Position numbers and translations under genes: made by a program | The notes under the pieces: model-generated | The model's input: only the letters and a program-made list of their open reading frames with translations | What the model was told of the DNA's origin: nothing | The model's database searches: none | Assembly: GCF_000507845.1 (NCBI RefSeq) | Contig: NZ_KI669454.1 | Coordinates: 124,001 to 188,000, forward strand | DNA: 64,000 bases | Origin: Helicobacter macacae MIT 99-5501 | GTDB lineage: Bacteria > Campylobacterota > Campylobacteria > Campylobacterales > Helicobacteraceae | Reading direction: 5' to 3' | In this document: positions 15,991 to 24,863 of the stretch, piece after piece | Layout: the number at the start of each line of letters is the position of its first letter | Numbering within the stretch: the first letter of the stretch is position 1

Positions 15991-16764
15991 TTAGAAGCTA
16001 TAAATATAGCGCACGCTGACATTCCAAGGGTTGTAGAGTTTGACATTTGCATTTGCACTTACTCCAGCCGCCCCTATCGTCTTGTCATACACAGTAGTTC
16101 CTACAAATGGCACTTTTGCAACCACTTCGATTCCGTGGTGCTCTAGGAAGTTTGTGCGGACACCGACATTTACCCACGCATCAAATCCTGTGTAGGCTTT
16201 GTTGTCTTTAATGTCGTTATTTAGCTGTCCTTGCAACGCTTCTGGTAGCAAGTCAAAGTTTGGATTCGCGCCTATTTTCTTCTTTGCAGCATCTATGGCA
16301 TTTGAAGCAAAAAATGTATTTGCACCTAGCCCAGCACCTACAAATAGCCCTAGATTTGCTTGCTGAAATGCTAGGACATTAAATAGCAAGTCTAGATTCA
16401 CACCATAGTTTAGTGCAGAAATAGCTTGGTCTGTGGATAGGTTACTTCCATCGGCTTCTCTTATCATTTCTTCGTTAAGCGTGTGGATAAAGTTTAGATT
16501 CGCATACGCCCTTAGCCCAAACCAAGAAGTAAAAAACGCCTTGTATCCACCTACGATACCTGCATTTACACCATAAGTTTCAAGATTATCTGAAGCAGTT
16601 CGGCTTTGGTTTGTCGCAGTTCCTGTTATCTTTGCTTCTTGCAAGCCACCGCTTGCGCCTAGCTCTAGACCGATAAATCCAGCACTCTCTTCAGCTACTG
16701 CGCTTGCTACTAGCACACTTGCCACCGCCACGCTCAAAAACACTGATTTTGACAAATTTTTCAT
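15991..16764 (-). CDS. Outer membrane beta-barrel protein, paralogue 2
   Basis: The precursor is 257 aa. The signal peptide (MKNLSKSVFLSVAVASVLVA...) ends at AVA before EES, and the mature protein starts with SAGFIGLELGASGG, paralleling the first OMP's SGVFLGAEVGYGG. It ends with VRYIYSF, the terminal Phe motif for barrel insertion. Shared inner phrases (GGYKAFFT/AGYKQFFT, the VAKVPFVGTTVYDKT strand) show that the two are paralogues. The ribosome site AAGGAG is good. The gene is transcribed from a poly-G-bearing promoter nearly identical to that of the first OMP, so it is probably phase-variable. Surface exposed; ligand unknown. Confidence 0.85.
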   Translation of the reverse strand: MKNLSKSVFLSVAVASVLVASAVAEESAGFIGLELGASGGLQEAKITGTATNQSRTASDNLETYGVNAGIVGGYKAFFTSWFGLRAYANLNFIHTLNEEMIREADGSNLSTDQAISALNYGVNLDLLFNVLAFQQANLGLFVGAGLGANTFFASNAIDAAKKKIGANPNFDLLPEALQGQLNNDIKDNKAYTGFDAWVNVGVRTNFLEHHGIEVVAKVPFVGTTVYDKTIGAAGVSANANVKLYNPWNVSVRYIYSF

Positions 16765-16896
16765 TGTCGTTTCTCCTTAAGGGGTTTAGATTCGCTTCAC
16801 GCTTTGCTTCTAAGTAGATTTTATGACTTTGCGTTTTTTGCGCAAAACTTGCAAACCCCAAAATCTAGCCAAAAACAAACAAAAAAGCGTGTGAGA

Positions 16897-17004
16897 ATTC
16901 TACCCCCCCCCCCTTATTAAAAAATGCTTAAATCTATAAGATTTTTGACATTTTTTTTACAAAAAATATAAAAATTTTTAAAAGCCGTGATTTTTAGGGA
17001 TTTT
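16897..17004 (-). promoter_or_regulatory. Poly-C11 switchable promoter of the second OMP gene (duplicated segment, copy 2)
   Basis: On the minus strand eleven G (16913-16903) are followed directly by TAGAAT (16902-16897). The upstream segment 16914-17004 matches 6002-6091 nearly base for base, including ATGCTTAAATCTATAAG and the AAAGCCGTGATTTTT end. Tract length differs by one base from copy 1 (11 against 10), as expected for a slipping repeat. Transcript start predicted about 125 bases before the ATG. Confidence 0.65.
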
Positions 17005-17312
17005 TGTGGTTTTTTAGGGGGACTTGGGGGCGATATTTTTGTGGCGGTGCTTTTTGGCAGTATTTTTTGGGTGGCGGGCACAGTGATTGGGGGTGGGGTT
17101 TTAGGATATTTTGCGATATTTTTGTATCGTTTGGACTTGGAGGTGGTAGATTTATGGTGGCGATTGGAATCGGTAGGGGATAGTTGCGATTAGGGTGTGG
17201 AAGTGATAAGTGGCTACAAAAACATATTGCGCGTGGTGGTGGGGCTAAAGCTAGCTAGTTTGTTTGGCAAGCGATTGGGACATAGTGCTCGGATTTGCTT
17301 TGTTTATAAAAA
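17005..17312. other. G-rich intergenic region with a fragment of an oxidoreductase gene
   Basis: No intact gene. At 17199-17240 the + strand nearly repeats 23276-23319, the 3' end of the Gfo/Idh oxidoreductase gene (GGAAGTGATAAGTGGCT then CGCGTGGTGG), with a 2-base deletion that breaks the frame. This is a gene relic. The rest is unusually G-rich on the + strand and codes nothing recognisable. Confidence 0.5.
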
Positions 17313-18998
17313 TCAAAGATGATTTTTTATTTGCACCAATTCATCTACACCGTGAGTATAACCATCATAGTAAAATTCTTTATCAAACAGTATTGATTTG
17401 CGAGATTTATCATTGCCAAAGTTACCCACATATAGAGCATAACACTTGTTTTGCTTATCTTTTGTCTTTGCCAAATCCCTAAACCCAGCCAAATTATAAT
17501 CACTAAACACAAAATCACTTATCATTAGCAAATCTGCTTTTTTGTAGCCCTCTTCATTCATTTTTGTTAGCCCAGCCCTAAGCGCAGGTATCGCATCCGT
17601 CCCACCACTGAAGCTCATTTCTAAAAAACTCATTAGCTCAAAAAATCCATTTGGCGGGGTTAAATCAAGTGTGCTAATGCCTACGCTAAAGTTTATAAGA
17701 TAGCATTTTCGCCTTGCCTCCATCGCTCTTTGCGCCATAAAAAGTGCTATGGCTTTGGCGATAGTCTCTGGCGTCCCGCTCATAGAGCCACTTGTATCTA
17801 TACATAGGATTATGGGTCCTTTTTTGTCTTCTACTTGTTTTTCTCTCTCTTGGGAGATTTCTTCTACCATAGATATGTCCTCATATCCCTGCTTCTCAAA
17901 GCAAAATAGGCGATTTTCGGCAAATTTCAAATCAAACAAAATGCTAAAATCTTTATCATCAAGCAGGGTTAATTCTTGAGGTAGCACATTTTCCAAATCC
18001 CTGCCAAGTGTAACACCACAAATTTCCTCTTTGGCATAGGGAGTAGGGATAGTCGCGTTAAATGTTCTTTGTAGTGTGTATGTTTCTAGCTCTATTTTCT
18101 TTTGAGCTTTGTGTAGTTTTCCTAGCATATCACAAAGTTTTTTTATGGATTCTTGCTCCAAAAGCTTAAGCCATTTTGCAAAATCTATTATTCTTTTGCT
18201 TAGATTATCTGTGCCACCTACACCATACCCACCGTATCTTTGATTCCCCATCAAGTCATTTTCATTTACGCATTCACTTACTTTTTTGCCAGATTCCATA
18301 CCTGCCTTTAGACTTTGCATAATATAGCCAGAAAACAAATCCGCACTTTCTTCCATAGACTTAAATCGTTGTTGAAATTTTTGCATTAGCTCTATCCACT
18401 CTTTTATACGCTCTATAAGCTCATCTTGGCTATCTTTTATAAGTTGTTTTTGTATTTTTGTCTCTTTAGATTCTATGAGTTTTTTCCAAGTTCTGATTGT
18501 GTTTGTATGTAGGATTTTAAGTAGCTTGTTTAGTTTTTGGTTATATTTGGCTTTTTGCTCTTTTTCATTAGATTCTTTGTCTTTTTTGGCAATAGTTTTT
18601 GCGTATTTTTGCCTAAAATCTTGCAGCTGTTTTTTATAAAAAACCTCTTCAAAGTCATTATTGTAGCTTTTTACTTTTCTTAGCAATCTATCTAAAGAAA
18701 CTTCCGTGAAATTTTCTTTGTGCTTGGTTGTTATTTCTGCTTTGAAGTAGTCATTTTTTTCTTTTTCCAATTCTTTTGGCTCTTGCTCTAGATTGGATTT
18801 TAGTTTTTCGTAGTATGCCCTCACATTTTCGTCTAAACCTTGCTCTATGCCTAGCTCATCTTTTTGCAAGTCATAGTTACATTTTTGTGCCAAATCGCTA
18901 GTGCAAAAGCCAAAATACCCTTTGACTTTATCAAATTTGGTGATAAGATTTTGTTGGATAGCATTAAGAAAGCTAGGTTTTTCTTGGTTGCCTTGCAT
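17313..18998 (-). CDS. viaA: ViaA-like VWA-domain protein
   Basis: The product is 561 aa. The C-terminal third is a von Willebrand A domain with an intact MIDAS: DTSGSMS in the first strand, a conserved FSGGTD for the threonine, and SDFVF for the distal aspartate, in the order seen in E. coli ViaA. The N-terminal two-thirds are helical, Lys/Glu-rich and likely coiled coil, with many charged repeats. Its start is 17 bp after the ravA-like stop on the same strand, so they form an operon. RavA-ViaA is a MoxR-type chaperone pair acting near respiratory complexes such as fumarate reductase and affecting aminoglycoside sensitivity (known in E. coli); a similar role here is inferred. Confidence 0.85.
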   Translation of the reverse strand: MQGNQEKPSFLNAIQQNLITKFDKVKGYFGFCTSDLAQKCNYDLQKDELGIEQGLDENVRAYYEKLKSNLEQEPKELEKEKNDYFKAEITTKHKENFTEVSLDRLLRKVKSYNNDFEEVFYKKQLQDFRQKYAKTIAKKDKESNEKEQKAKYNQKLNKLLKILHTNTIRTWKKLIESKETKIQKQLIKDSQDELIERIKEWIELMQKFQQRFKSMEESADLFSGYIMQSLKAGMESGKKVSECVNENDLMGNQRYGGYGVGGTDNLSKRIIDFAKWLKLLEQESIKKLCDMLGKLHKAQKKIELETYTLQRTFNATIPTPYAKEEICGVTLGRDLENVLPQELTLLDDKDFSILFDLKFAENRLFCFEKQGYEDISMVEEISQEREKQVEDKKGPIILCIDTSGSMSGTPETIAKAIALFMAQRAMEARRKCYLINFSVGISTLDLTPPNGFFELMSFLEMSFSGGTDAIPALRAGLTKMNEEGYKKADLLMISDFVFSDYNLAGFRDLAKTKDKQNKCYALYVGNFGNDKSRKSILFDKEFYYDGYTHGVDELVQIKNHL

Positions 18999-19015
18999 AT
19001 TTATTTGCCTCCAGA

Positions 19016-20281
19016 TTAAGCAATAGGAGCAGCTACTTTTGCATTCTTGACTTTATCTTGTAGTTTTTTTACTTCCAAAATATCTTGTTCCAAATTTTCT
19101 TGTGCTTCCTTAAAAGAGCTTAAAAAAATATCATATCCGCTCTTTGAGACAAATGGATTGGCATTTTTATCCTTAAAATCATTTGCCTCACTAAGACATT
19201 TTTGCAATTCTTGATATAGTTTATGATGAACATTAGCAATTTCTTTTAAAAGAGAATCTTTGACAACTTGCTCAACGGGATTTTTTATCGTTGATTCAAT
19301 TTGTTTTGCTAGGTTTTTTATATCTATTCCGTTTTTGATAGCTTGTGGGCTATAGCTATCTAGGCATTCTTTTAGCATTTTTTCAATCTCTTCTTTTTGG
19401 CTCTCCTCACTCCATAGGCAATGTTTCAAAAGTGCCAAATCTATCAGCCCCACCGACTGCCTATCACTTAGCACGGCAGAAAATTTAAGTAGCTCCATAA
19501 TAGCCACCCATCTACGCTCACTTACATAAATACTCTCTACATCATCTGCTTTTTTGTCATTGTAGGCTTCAATTTTAGAGCGCAAAAGCTCTAGCACATT
19601 CAGCACGGATTCATCTATTTTTGCGCTATCTACGAGTGATTTGATTTGCTTGAAATCTCTGTCATAAAACTTTAGCTCATCTGCTACATTTACATTCTCT
19701 TTTGCCCCAGAGCTTTGCAATAGCTTTTTAAAATTCGCCTTTTGCCTTAGTGGCGGGACAATAAGGCGCATTATAAATCTATCATACAACGCCTCTAAGC
19801 TCTGCCCCTTTTGTGGCAATTCATTACTCGCAGCCACTAGCCCACGAAGCGGGACTTTTATATTGTCTTTGCCGTTTCTAAACTGCTTTTCGTTGATGAT
19901 TGTTAGCAGTGAATTTAGTATCGCAGGGGAGCTTTTCCATATCTCGTCCAAAAACGCAAAATCCGCGCTCGGCAAAAATCCCTCCACACTTCGCACAAGC
20001 CTATCTTGTCGCAATTCGCTAAGTTTTAGCGGTCCAAAGACTTCCTCAGGAGTGCTAAAGCGATTCATCAAATAATCAAAAAATCTATTGCTATCAAAGG
20101 CGCAAGATACGCGCCGTGAGATAAGGCTCTTTGCCGTCCCGGGCGGTCCATAGAGAAACACAGATTTCCCCGCTATCATACATAATAGCACTAAAGACAC
20201 TATTTCATCTTTTTCTAAAAGCCCTTGTGAGAGCGTCTCTTTTAGCGTTTGGATTTTGTTTTTGTAGAGATTTTGTGCCAT
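19016..20281 (-). CDS. ravA: RavA-like MoxR AAA+ ATPase
   Basis: The 421-aa product has the MoxR/RavA AAA+ core: Walker A GPPGTAKS near residue 42, RFSTPEEVFGPL (the RavA pre-Walker-B insert), Walker B FAFLDEIWK, sensor 1 in LVAASNELP and the arginine region YDRFIMRL. The C-terminal part is helical and coiled and is shorter than in E. coli RavA (about 500 aa), where a LARA domain binds the lysine decarboxylase LdcI; that domain is not recognisable here. Ribosome site GAGGAG. A 15-T run abuts a -10-like TAGAAT just upstream, so transcription may vary in strength. Confidence 0.88.
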   Translation of the reverse strand: MAQNLYKNKIQTLKETLSQGLLEKDEIVSLVLLCMIAGKSVFLYGPPGTAKSLISRRVSCAFDSNRFFDYLMNRFSTPEEVFGPLKLSELRQDRLVRSVEGFLPSADFAFLDEIWKSSPAILNSLLTIINEKQFRNGKDNIKVPLRGLVAASNELPQKGQSLEALYDRFIMRLIVPPLRQKANFKKLLQSSGAKENVNVADELKFYDRDFKQIKSLVDSAKIDESVLNVLELLRSKIEAYNDKKADDVESIYVSERRWVAIMELLKFSAVLSDRQSVGLIDLALLKHCLWSEESQKEEIEKMLKECLDSYSPQAIKNGIDIKNLAKQIESTIKNPVEQVVKDSLLKEIANVHHKLYQELQKCLSEANDFKDKNANPFVSKSGYDIFLSSFKEAQENLEQDILEVKKLQDKVKNAKVAAPIA

Positions 20282-20308
20282 TGTTGCTCCTCTTAGTTTT
20301 TGATTTTC

Positions 20309-20330
20309 ATTCTACAAAAAAAAAAAAAAA
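20309..20330 (-). promoter_or_regulatory. Poly-T15 tract abutting the ravA -10 element
   Basis: Reading the minus strand, T15 (20330-20316) is followed by G and then TAGAAT (20314-20309), 28 bases before the ravA ATG. The arrangement copies the two OMP promoters, where a homopolymer also touches the -10. Length change in such T-tracts alters promoter strength in H. pylori sabA (established); the same is inferred here. Confidence 0.5.
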
Positions 20331-20461
20331 CGGATTGTGAAGAGGGTGATAAAAAGCGAGCATAAAAATATTTAGCAATTAGATTGATACAACATTTACT
20401 TCTTGTCTAATGCAATGTTTGTGAGGAGTCGTTTTTTGCTAGGTTTGTTATTTAAGAATCT

Positions 20462-20498
20462 TTTTATCCACTTGTGATAATGCTTTGGCTATAATTTG
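20462..20498. repeat. 37-bp repeat upstream of rimO (copy 2; copy 1 at 6257-6293)
   Basis: This block is identical over 37 bp to the block upstream of pseH. It holds TGGCTATAAT, with TATAAT at 20490-20495, about 50 bp before the rimO ribosome site and well placed as its promoter. On the opposite strand it reads as a peptide tail (AKALSQVDK) ending soon after in a stop, so it might instead be a leftover of a duplicated gene. Confidence 0.6.
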
Positions 20499-20541
20499 AA
20501 AATCAAAAATAAATGCACAAAATATTTTTAAGGAGAATCAC

Positions 20542-22212
20542 ATTTTTACAAATTTTAGCGACACGCCATTTAGCAAGTCAGCGCAGCAAAAAGCAAAATC
20601 GCAAGCAAAAAACCACCAAAATCTAGGGCAAAAAAAACTTCATCTAATCTCGCTAGGCTGCACCAAAAATCTCGTAGATAGCGAAGTGATGCTAGGGAGG
20701 CTAAGTGAGCTAACACTAAGCGATGAGGTGAGCGAAGCAGATGTGATTATTGTCAATACTTGTGGGTTTATCCATAGTGCCAAGCAGGAGAGCATAGGCG
20801 AGATTTTGCGCGTGGCGGGGGAGAAAAAGGAGGGCGCGATACTCGTGGTGAGCGGGTGTCTAAGCGAGCGGTATGCAAAAGAGCTAGAGAGCGATATGCC
20901 AGAAATCGACATCATCATCGGTGTGCGCGACTATGACAAAATCGATAGCTTGCTTGCCAAAAAGGGATTTTTTGGCGCAGTGCCACACCTGCCAAATCCC
21001 CCAAAGCTAGCAAACCCCACAAAAGTAAGCCACACAAGCCACATAAACTCTGCAAAAATGCCAAGCCCCACAAACTCTATAAATCACGCAAAATCTGCAA
21101 CTCCTCCAATCACTTCAAGCACTCAAAACCCACTATCTCAATCCCCACAAGAAAGCACAGCAAAAAGCCACACAAGCCAAAATATTGCAAGCCAAATCCC
21201 CACAAATCCGCCTAGCCAAAATATAGGCAAAAATCTTGCAAGCCAAGATGAAGTGTTTTTAAGCGATGAGCACTCAAAGCGGGTTATTAGCAACTCCGCT
21301 ATACACGCATATATCAAGCTATCAGAGGGCTGCAATCAATCTTGTTCTTTTTGCTCTATTCCTAGCTTTAAGGGGCGGCTTCGCTCGCGCTCTATCGCTA
21401 GCGTGCTAGCAGAAGTAGAAAATCTCGCCCAAAAAGGCTACAAAGATTTTAGCTTCATCGCGCAGGATTCTAGCTCGTATTTGCTAGATTTTGGCGTGAG
21501 AGATGGGCTTGTGGCGTTGATAAAAGCACTAGATTCTAGTGGCGTGGCAAAATCTAGCAGAATCCACTATCTCTACCCCACCACGACTAGCTACAAGCTA
21601 ATCGAAGCGATAGCTAGCTCGCCTAGCGTGCAAAACTACTTTGATATGCCAATCCAACATATAGATGACAAAATGCTAAAGCTAATGAAGCGCGGTGCGG
21701 GGGAAAAAAAGCTAAGAGAAATGCTAAATCTTATGCGCTCACTGCCAAATGCTTTTTTGCGTAGCACGATAATCATAGGGCATCCTTGCGAGGGGGAGGA
21801 GGAGTTTGATAAATTAGCGGATTTTTTGGGTGAGGGGATATTTGATAGGCTAAATCTTTTTGCCTTTTCTAGTGAGGAGGGCACTCTAGCGCATACGATG
21901 AGCCCCAAAGTCCCCACAAAAGTGGTAAATGCAAGACTAAATACGCTAAATAAAATCCTAAAATCCCAAGATAAGATTCGCTACCGCGCACTAAAGGGCG
22001 TGCAAATCCCTGTGATAGTAGAGGGCAGGGCTAGCATAAGTGAGCATTTTTACTCTGCTAGGGACATTCGCTGGGGGCTAGAGATAGATGGCGAGATTCT
22101 TATCAATGACAGCGAGGTAGAGGATATAAGTGTGGGCTACTATGAGGCAAAAATCACAGAGTATAAAAATGGGCTTCTTTTTGGGAAAATCCTCTCCAAA
22201 CTAAAATCGTAA
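20542..22212 (+). CDS. rimO: Ribosomal protein S12 methylthiotransferase RimO, apparent ATT start
   Basis: RimO is a radical-SAM enzyme that methylthiolates Asp88 of ribosomal protein S12. The UPF0004 domain cysteines are ISLGC (C40), NTCG and SGCL; the radical-SAM motif CNQSCSFC gives C264, C268 and C271; a TRAM domain ends the chain. Between them sits a Pro/Ser/Asn/Thr-rich insertion of about 80 residues. The only standard start downstream of the last stop is at 20683 (GTG) or 20686 (ATG), which would delete the essential first cysteine. The frame upstream has no ATG, GTG, TTG or CTG, but ATT at 20542 lies six bases after AAGGAG. I therefore place the start there (556 aa). Confidence 0.85.
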   Translation: MFTNFSDTPFSKSAQQKAKSQAKNHQNLGQKKLHLISLGCTKNLVDSEVMLGRLSELTLSDEVSEADVIIVNTCGFIHSAKQESIGEILRVAGEKKEGAILVVSGCLSERYAKELESDMPEIDIIIGVRDYDKIDSLLAKKGFFGAVPHLPNPPKLANPTKVSHTSHINSAKMPSPTNSINHAKSATPPITSSTQNPLSQSPQESTAKSHTSQNIASQIPTNPPSQNIGKNLASQDEVFLSDEHSKRVISNSAIHAYIKLSEGCNQSCSFCSIPSFKGRLRSRSIASVLAEVENLAQKGYKDFSFIAQDSSSYLLDFGVRDGLVALIKALDSSGVAKSSRIHYLYPTTTSYKLIEAIASSPSVQNYFDMPIQHIDDKMLKLMKRGAGEKKLREMLNLMRSLPNAFLRSTIIIGHPCEGEEEFDKLADFLGEGIFDRLNLFAFSSEEGTLAHTMSPKVPTKVVNARLNTLNKILKSQDKIRYRALKGVQIPVIVEGRASISEHFYSARDIRWGLEIDGEILINDSEVEDISVGYYEAKITEYKNGLLFGKILSKLKS

Positions 22213-22225
22213 AAAGGCATTGAAA

Positions 22226-23347
22226 ATGACAAAGCACGCAAAGCTAAAGTGCGCACTTGTGGGGTATGGGTATTGGGGGAGAAATGTGCTAAAGGCATTG
22301 TGCAATCAGCATAGATTTTGCCTAAAAGGCGTATATGATAGCGATAGAGTGCAGCTACAAGCCGCGCTTAGTGATTTTGCCACACTTACTAAATCTGTGC
22401 ATTTGGCAAATAAGCACACTACCAAAAACGCAAATCCAAAATCCACCGCGCAAAGTCAAAATCCACATACGAAAAATAAAGACTTACCTACTCAAAATAA
22501 ACCGCAAAATCCTCCACAAAATCCACTAATAGCATACACTTCTTATGATGAGATTTTGCGTGATGATGAGATAGAAGCGGTATTTATCATCACACCTCCG
22601 CATACGCACTTCCCCCTTGCTTCCCTTGCGCTAGAGGCTGGCAAGCACGCGTTTGTAGAGAAGCCACTAGCTCGTAGCACAAGTGAGGTTTGCGCCCTCT
22701 ATGAAATCGCCTCTAGGCAAAATCTAACGCTTCATTGCGACCATATATTTCTCTACTCTCCTGCTGTGGTGTGGCTAAAGGACAATCTAGCAAGTTTCGG
22801 GGATATACTCTATGTCCAAGCGCGTAGAATCAATCTAGGGCTTTTCCAAAACAGCGTAAATGTCATTTGGGACTTGGCATTGCACGATTTGAGTATTTTG
22901 GATTTTCTTTTTGGGCTAGAGATTTTATCTCATAGCTTGGTTTCTCGCCGTTATGAGGGGTTTGAAGCATTGGCAAATATACAGCTTGAGTGCAAAAGAT
23001 TTAGTGCCAATCTCACCGCTTCGTGGCTATCGCCTATCAAGGTGCGTGAGATGATGATAGGAGGGACGCAAAAAACTGCGATATATGATGAGACAAAGGA
23101 GCGCAAAATCGCGCTTTTTGACTGCGGAGTGGTGGTAAGCGATAGTGTAGAGAAGTCATCACTATACCAAAAAATGGTGCGCTATCATTTGGGTGAGGTA
23201 AGCTATCCTATGCTAGATGATGAGCTACCGCTTGATAGCTCGATACGCGCTTTTGGCGAGCAGATATGCAGGGGCGGAAGTGATAAGTGGCTGCAAGAGC
23301 ATATCTTGCGCGTGGTGGACGCGCTAGAGCGGATTTGCAAAAAATAA
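22226..23347 (+). CDS. Gfo/Idh/MocA family oxidoreductase
   Basis: The 373-aa product starts with a Rossmann fold, GYGYWGRNVLKAL, continues to AVFIITPPHTHFPLA, and carries the family signature EKPLA (the catalytic Lys region) and a DHIFLYSPAV segment. Such enzymes oxidise or reduce sugars or nucleotide sugars with NAD(P); several make amino-sugar precursors for surface glycans (family knowledge). A Lys/Asn/Gln/Pro-rich insertion (about residues 60-102) splits the Rossmann domain. The ATG at 22226 follows rimO by 13 bp; a TTG two codons earlier is possible. A short broken copy of its 3' end lies at 17199-17240. Confidence 0.85.
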   Translation: MTKHAKLKCALVGYGYWGRNVLKALCNQHRFCLKGVYDSDRVQLQAALSDFATLTKSVHLANKHTTKNANPKSTAQSQNPHTKNKDLPTQNKPQNPPQNPLIAYTSYDEILRDDEIEAVFIITPPHTHFPLASLALEAGKHAFVEKPLARSTSEVCALYEIASRQNLTLHCDHIFLYSPAVVWLKDNLASFGDILYVQARRINLGLFQNSVNVIWDLALHDLSILDFLFGLEILSHSLVSRRYEGFEALANIQLECKRFSANLTASWLSPIKVREMMIGGTQKTAIYDETKERKIALFDCGVVVSDSVEKSSLYQKMVRYHLGEVSYPMLDDELPLDSSIRAFGEQICRGGSDKWLQEHILRVVDALERICKK

Positions 23348-23543
23348 TTCAAACAAAAGCGCAATCAGGTGCAAACTACCTAAATCCCCACTAACCGCGT
23401 CCTGCTAACCGTGAGCTCCTGACAATCGCAAGCTCTCACAACCGCACCAAAATCAAAATCTAGCGATAAAATAGCGATAAAATCACAAGGCAAAATCAAG
23501 TAGTGCTAGATTTGTAGATTTTGCTAGAGTTTCGCTAGATAAA

Positions 23544-24752
23544 TCACAGCGCGTTTAGGAATGCTTCTAGTGCGTTTAGCTCATCTTGGCTTAGCTCAAG
23601 TTTTTTTAGCAGCTCATCAGGGCTAGGGAATGGTGGATTATAGGTTGCGCCCTCTTTTGGGATAGGGTTTGCCATACCTGCGTTATATGCGTTTAGCACT
23701 CCGCGTAAGTGTGGGAAAAGCCCGTTGTGCATATATGGTGGGGTTTTTTTGACACTGCGTAGGCTTGGGGTTTTGAATTTCCCTACATCGCTATTTTCGC
23801 GCGTGATTTCATACCTCCCCAAATCTTCGTATTTGTCCCTACCATAGTAGTGCAAGCCTAGATTGTGAAATCTATCATCGCTTAGGGCTACGCCGTTGTG
23901 GCAGTTCATACACCTAGCTTTGGTGCGAAAGAGATGAAGCCCTAGCACTTCCTCATCGCTCAAATCCTCTGCCTTGCCGTTTAGGAATCTATCAAAGCGG
24001 TTGTGATGAGGCATAAGGCTTCTCTCATAGGTGGCAATCGCTTGAGAGAGTAGCTCTTTTGTGATTTTGCGCGTGCCAAAGGCAGCATAGAAGTCATCTT
24101 TGTATTCTTTGATTTTACTTATTTTTCTGACAGCCTTATCCGCGCTAAAAGCCATTTCTTTGGGGTCTGCTATGGGGAAAAGGCTTTGGGATTCTAGGCT
24201 GCTTGCGCGTCCGTCCCAAAATTTGTGCGTGCCAAAGGCACTCATTACCACACTTGGGGAGTTGCGAGAGCCTTGCGCTCTATCGTGTCCATAGCTTACA
24301 CTTTTGTTATCGGCAAACCCTAGCTCTTTGTCGTGGCAAGAAGCGCACGCGATTTGGTTTGATAGCGATAGTCGCGGGTCGTTAAATAGCTTTTTGCCCA
24401 AATCTGCTTTTTCTTTGGTGTAGGGGTTTTCTTGTGGATATGGTGGGGTAAGTGGGAGGGGCTTTAGCTCTAGGTGGGAGAGAATCTTTGAGCGATTTTC
24501 CTCACTTGTGGCGTCTACTAGCCCTAGCTCTTTTGCGAAATCCTCTAGCACGGATTTGTCTATATGTGGGGCTTCCCACTTGGTAGAGTCCCTATTGCTA
24601 TATATTTGGCGTAGATTTTGTGTGGCGAGATGAGCAGCGGCTTTTTGGCTTACTTTGCTTGCGGATTTCGCGCTACTTATGTAGATGATTACCCCGCTTA
24701 CAAATATAAAAAATAGAGCGAAAAATAGCTCCCCATTTAGCAGTTTTTTCAT
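23544..24752 (-). CDS. ccpA: Di-haem cytochrome c peroxidase (CcpA/MauG family)
   Basis: The enzyme reduces hydrogen peroxide to water in the periplasm with electrons from cytochrome c. Two haem-binding motifs are seen: CASCH (N-terminal peroxidatic haem) and CMNCH (electron-transfer haem); MFGTHKFWDGR-like and TPSLRSVKKTPPYMHNG segments are typical. A hydrophobic N-terminal segment (about residues 9-27) without a clear cleavage site probably anchors the protein to the inner membrane. The 402-aa length is slightly longer than soluble Ccp because of that anchor. Upstream, ATTATTATTAC at 24815-24825 vaguely resembles Fur/PerR-type boxes; this is weak. Confidence 0.9.
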   Translation of the reverse strand: MKKLLNGELFFALFFIFVSGVIIYISSAKSASKVSQKAAAHLATQNLRQIYSNRDSTKWEAPHIDKSVLEDFAKELGLVDATSEENRSKILSHLELKPLPLTPPYPQENPYTKEKADLGKKLFNDPRLSLSNQIACASCHDKELGFADNKSVSYGHDRAQGSRNSPSVVMSAFGTHKFWDGRASSLESQSLFPIADPKEMAFSADKAVRKISKIKEYKDDFYAAFGTRKITKELLSQAIATYERSLMPHHNRFDRFLNGKAEDLSDEEVLGLHLFRTKARCMNCHNGVALSDDRFHNLGLHYYGRDKYEDLGRYEITRENSDVGKFKTPSLRSVKKTPPYMHNGLFPHLRGVLNAYNAGMANPIPKEGATYNPPFPSPDELLKKLELSQDELNALEAFLNAL

Positions 24753-24863
24753 TTTTACTCCTTGTATTTGGTTTTGCAGATAGCTGATATTATAGCGACT
24801 TTTGATTAAAAAGCATTATTATTACATTTCATAAAATGGGAATTTACATATAAGAATCAAATT

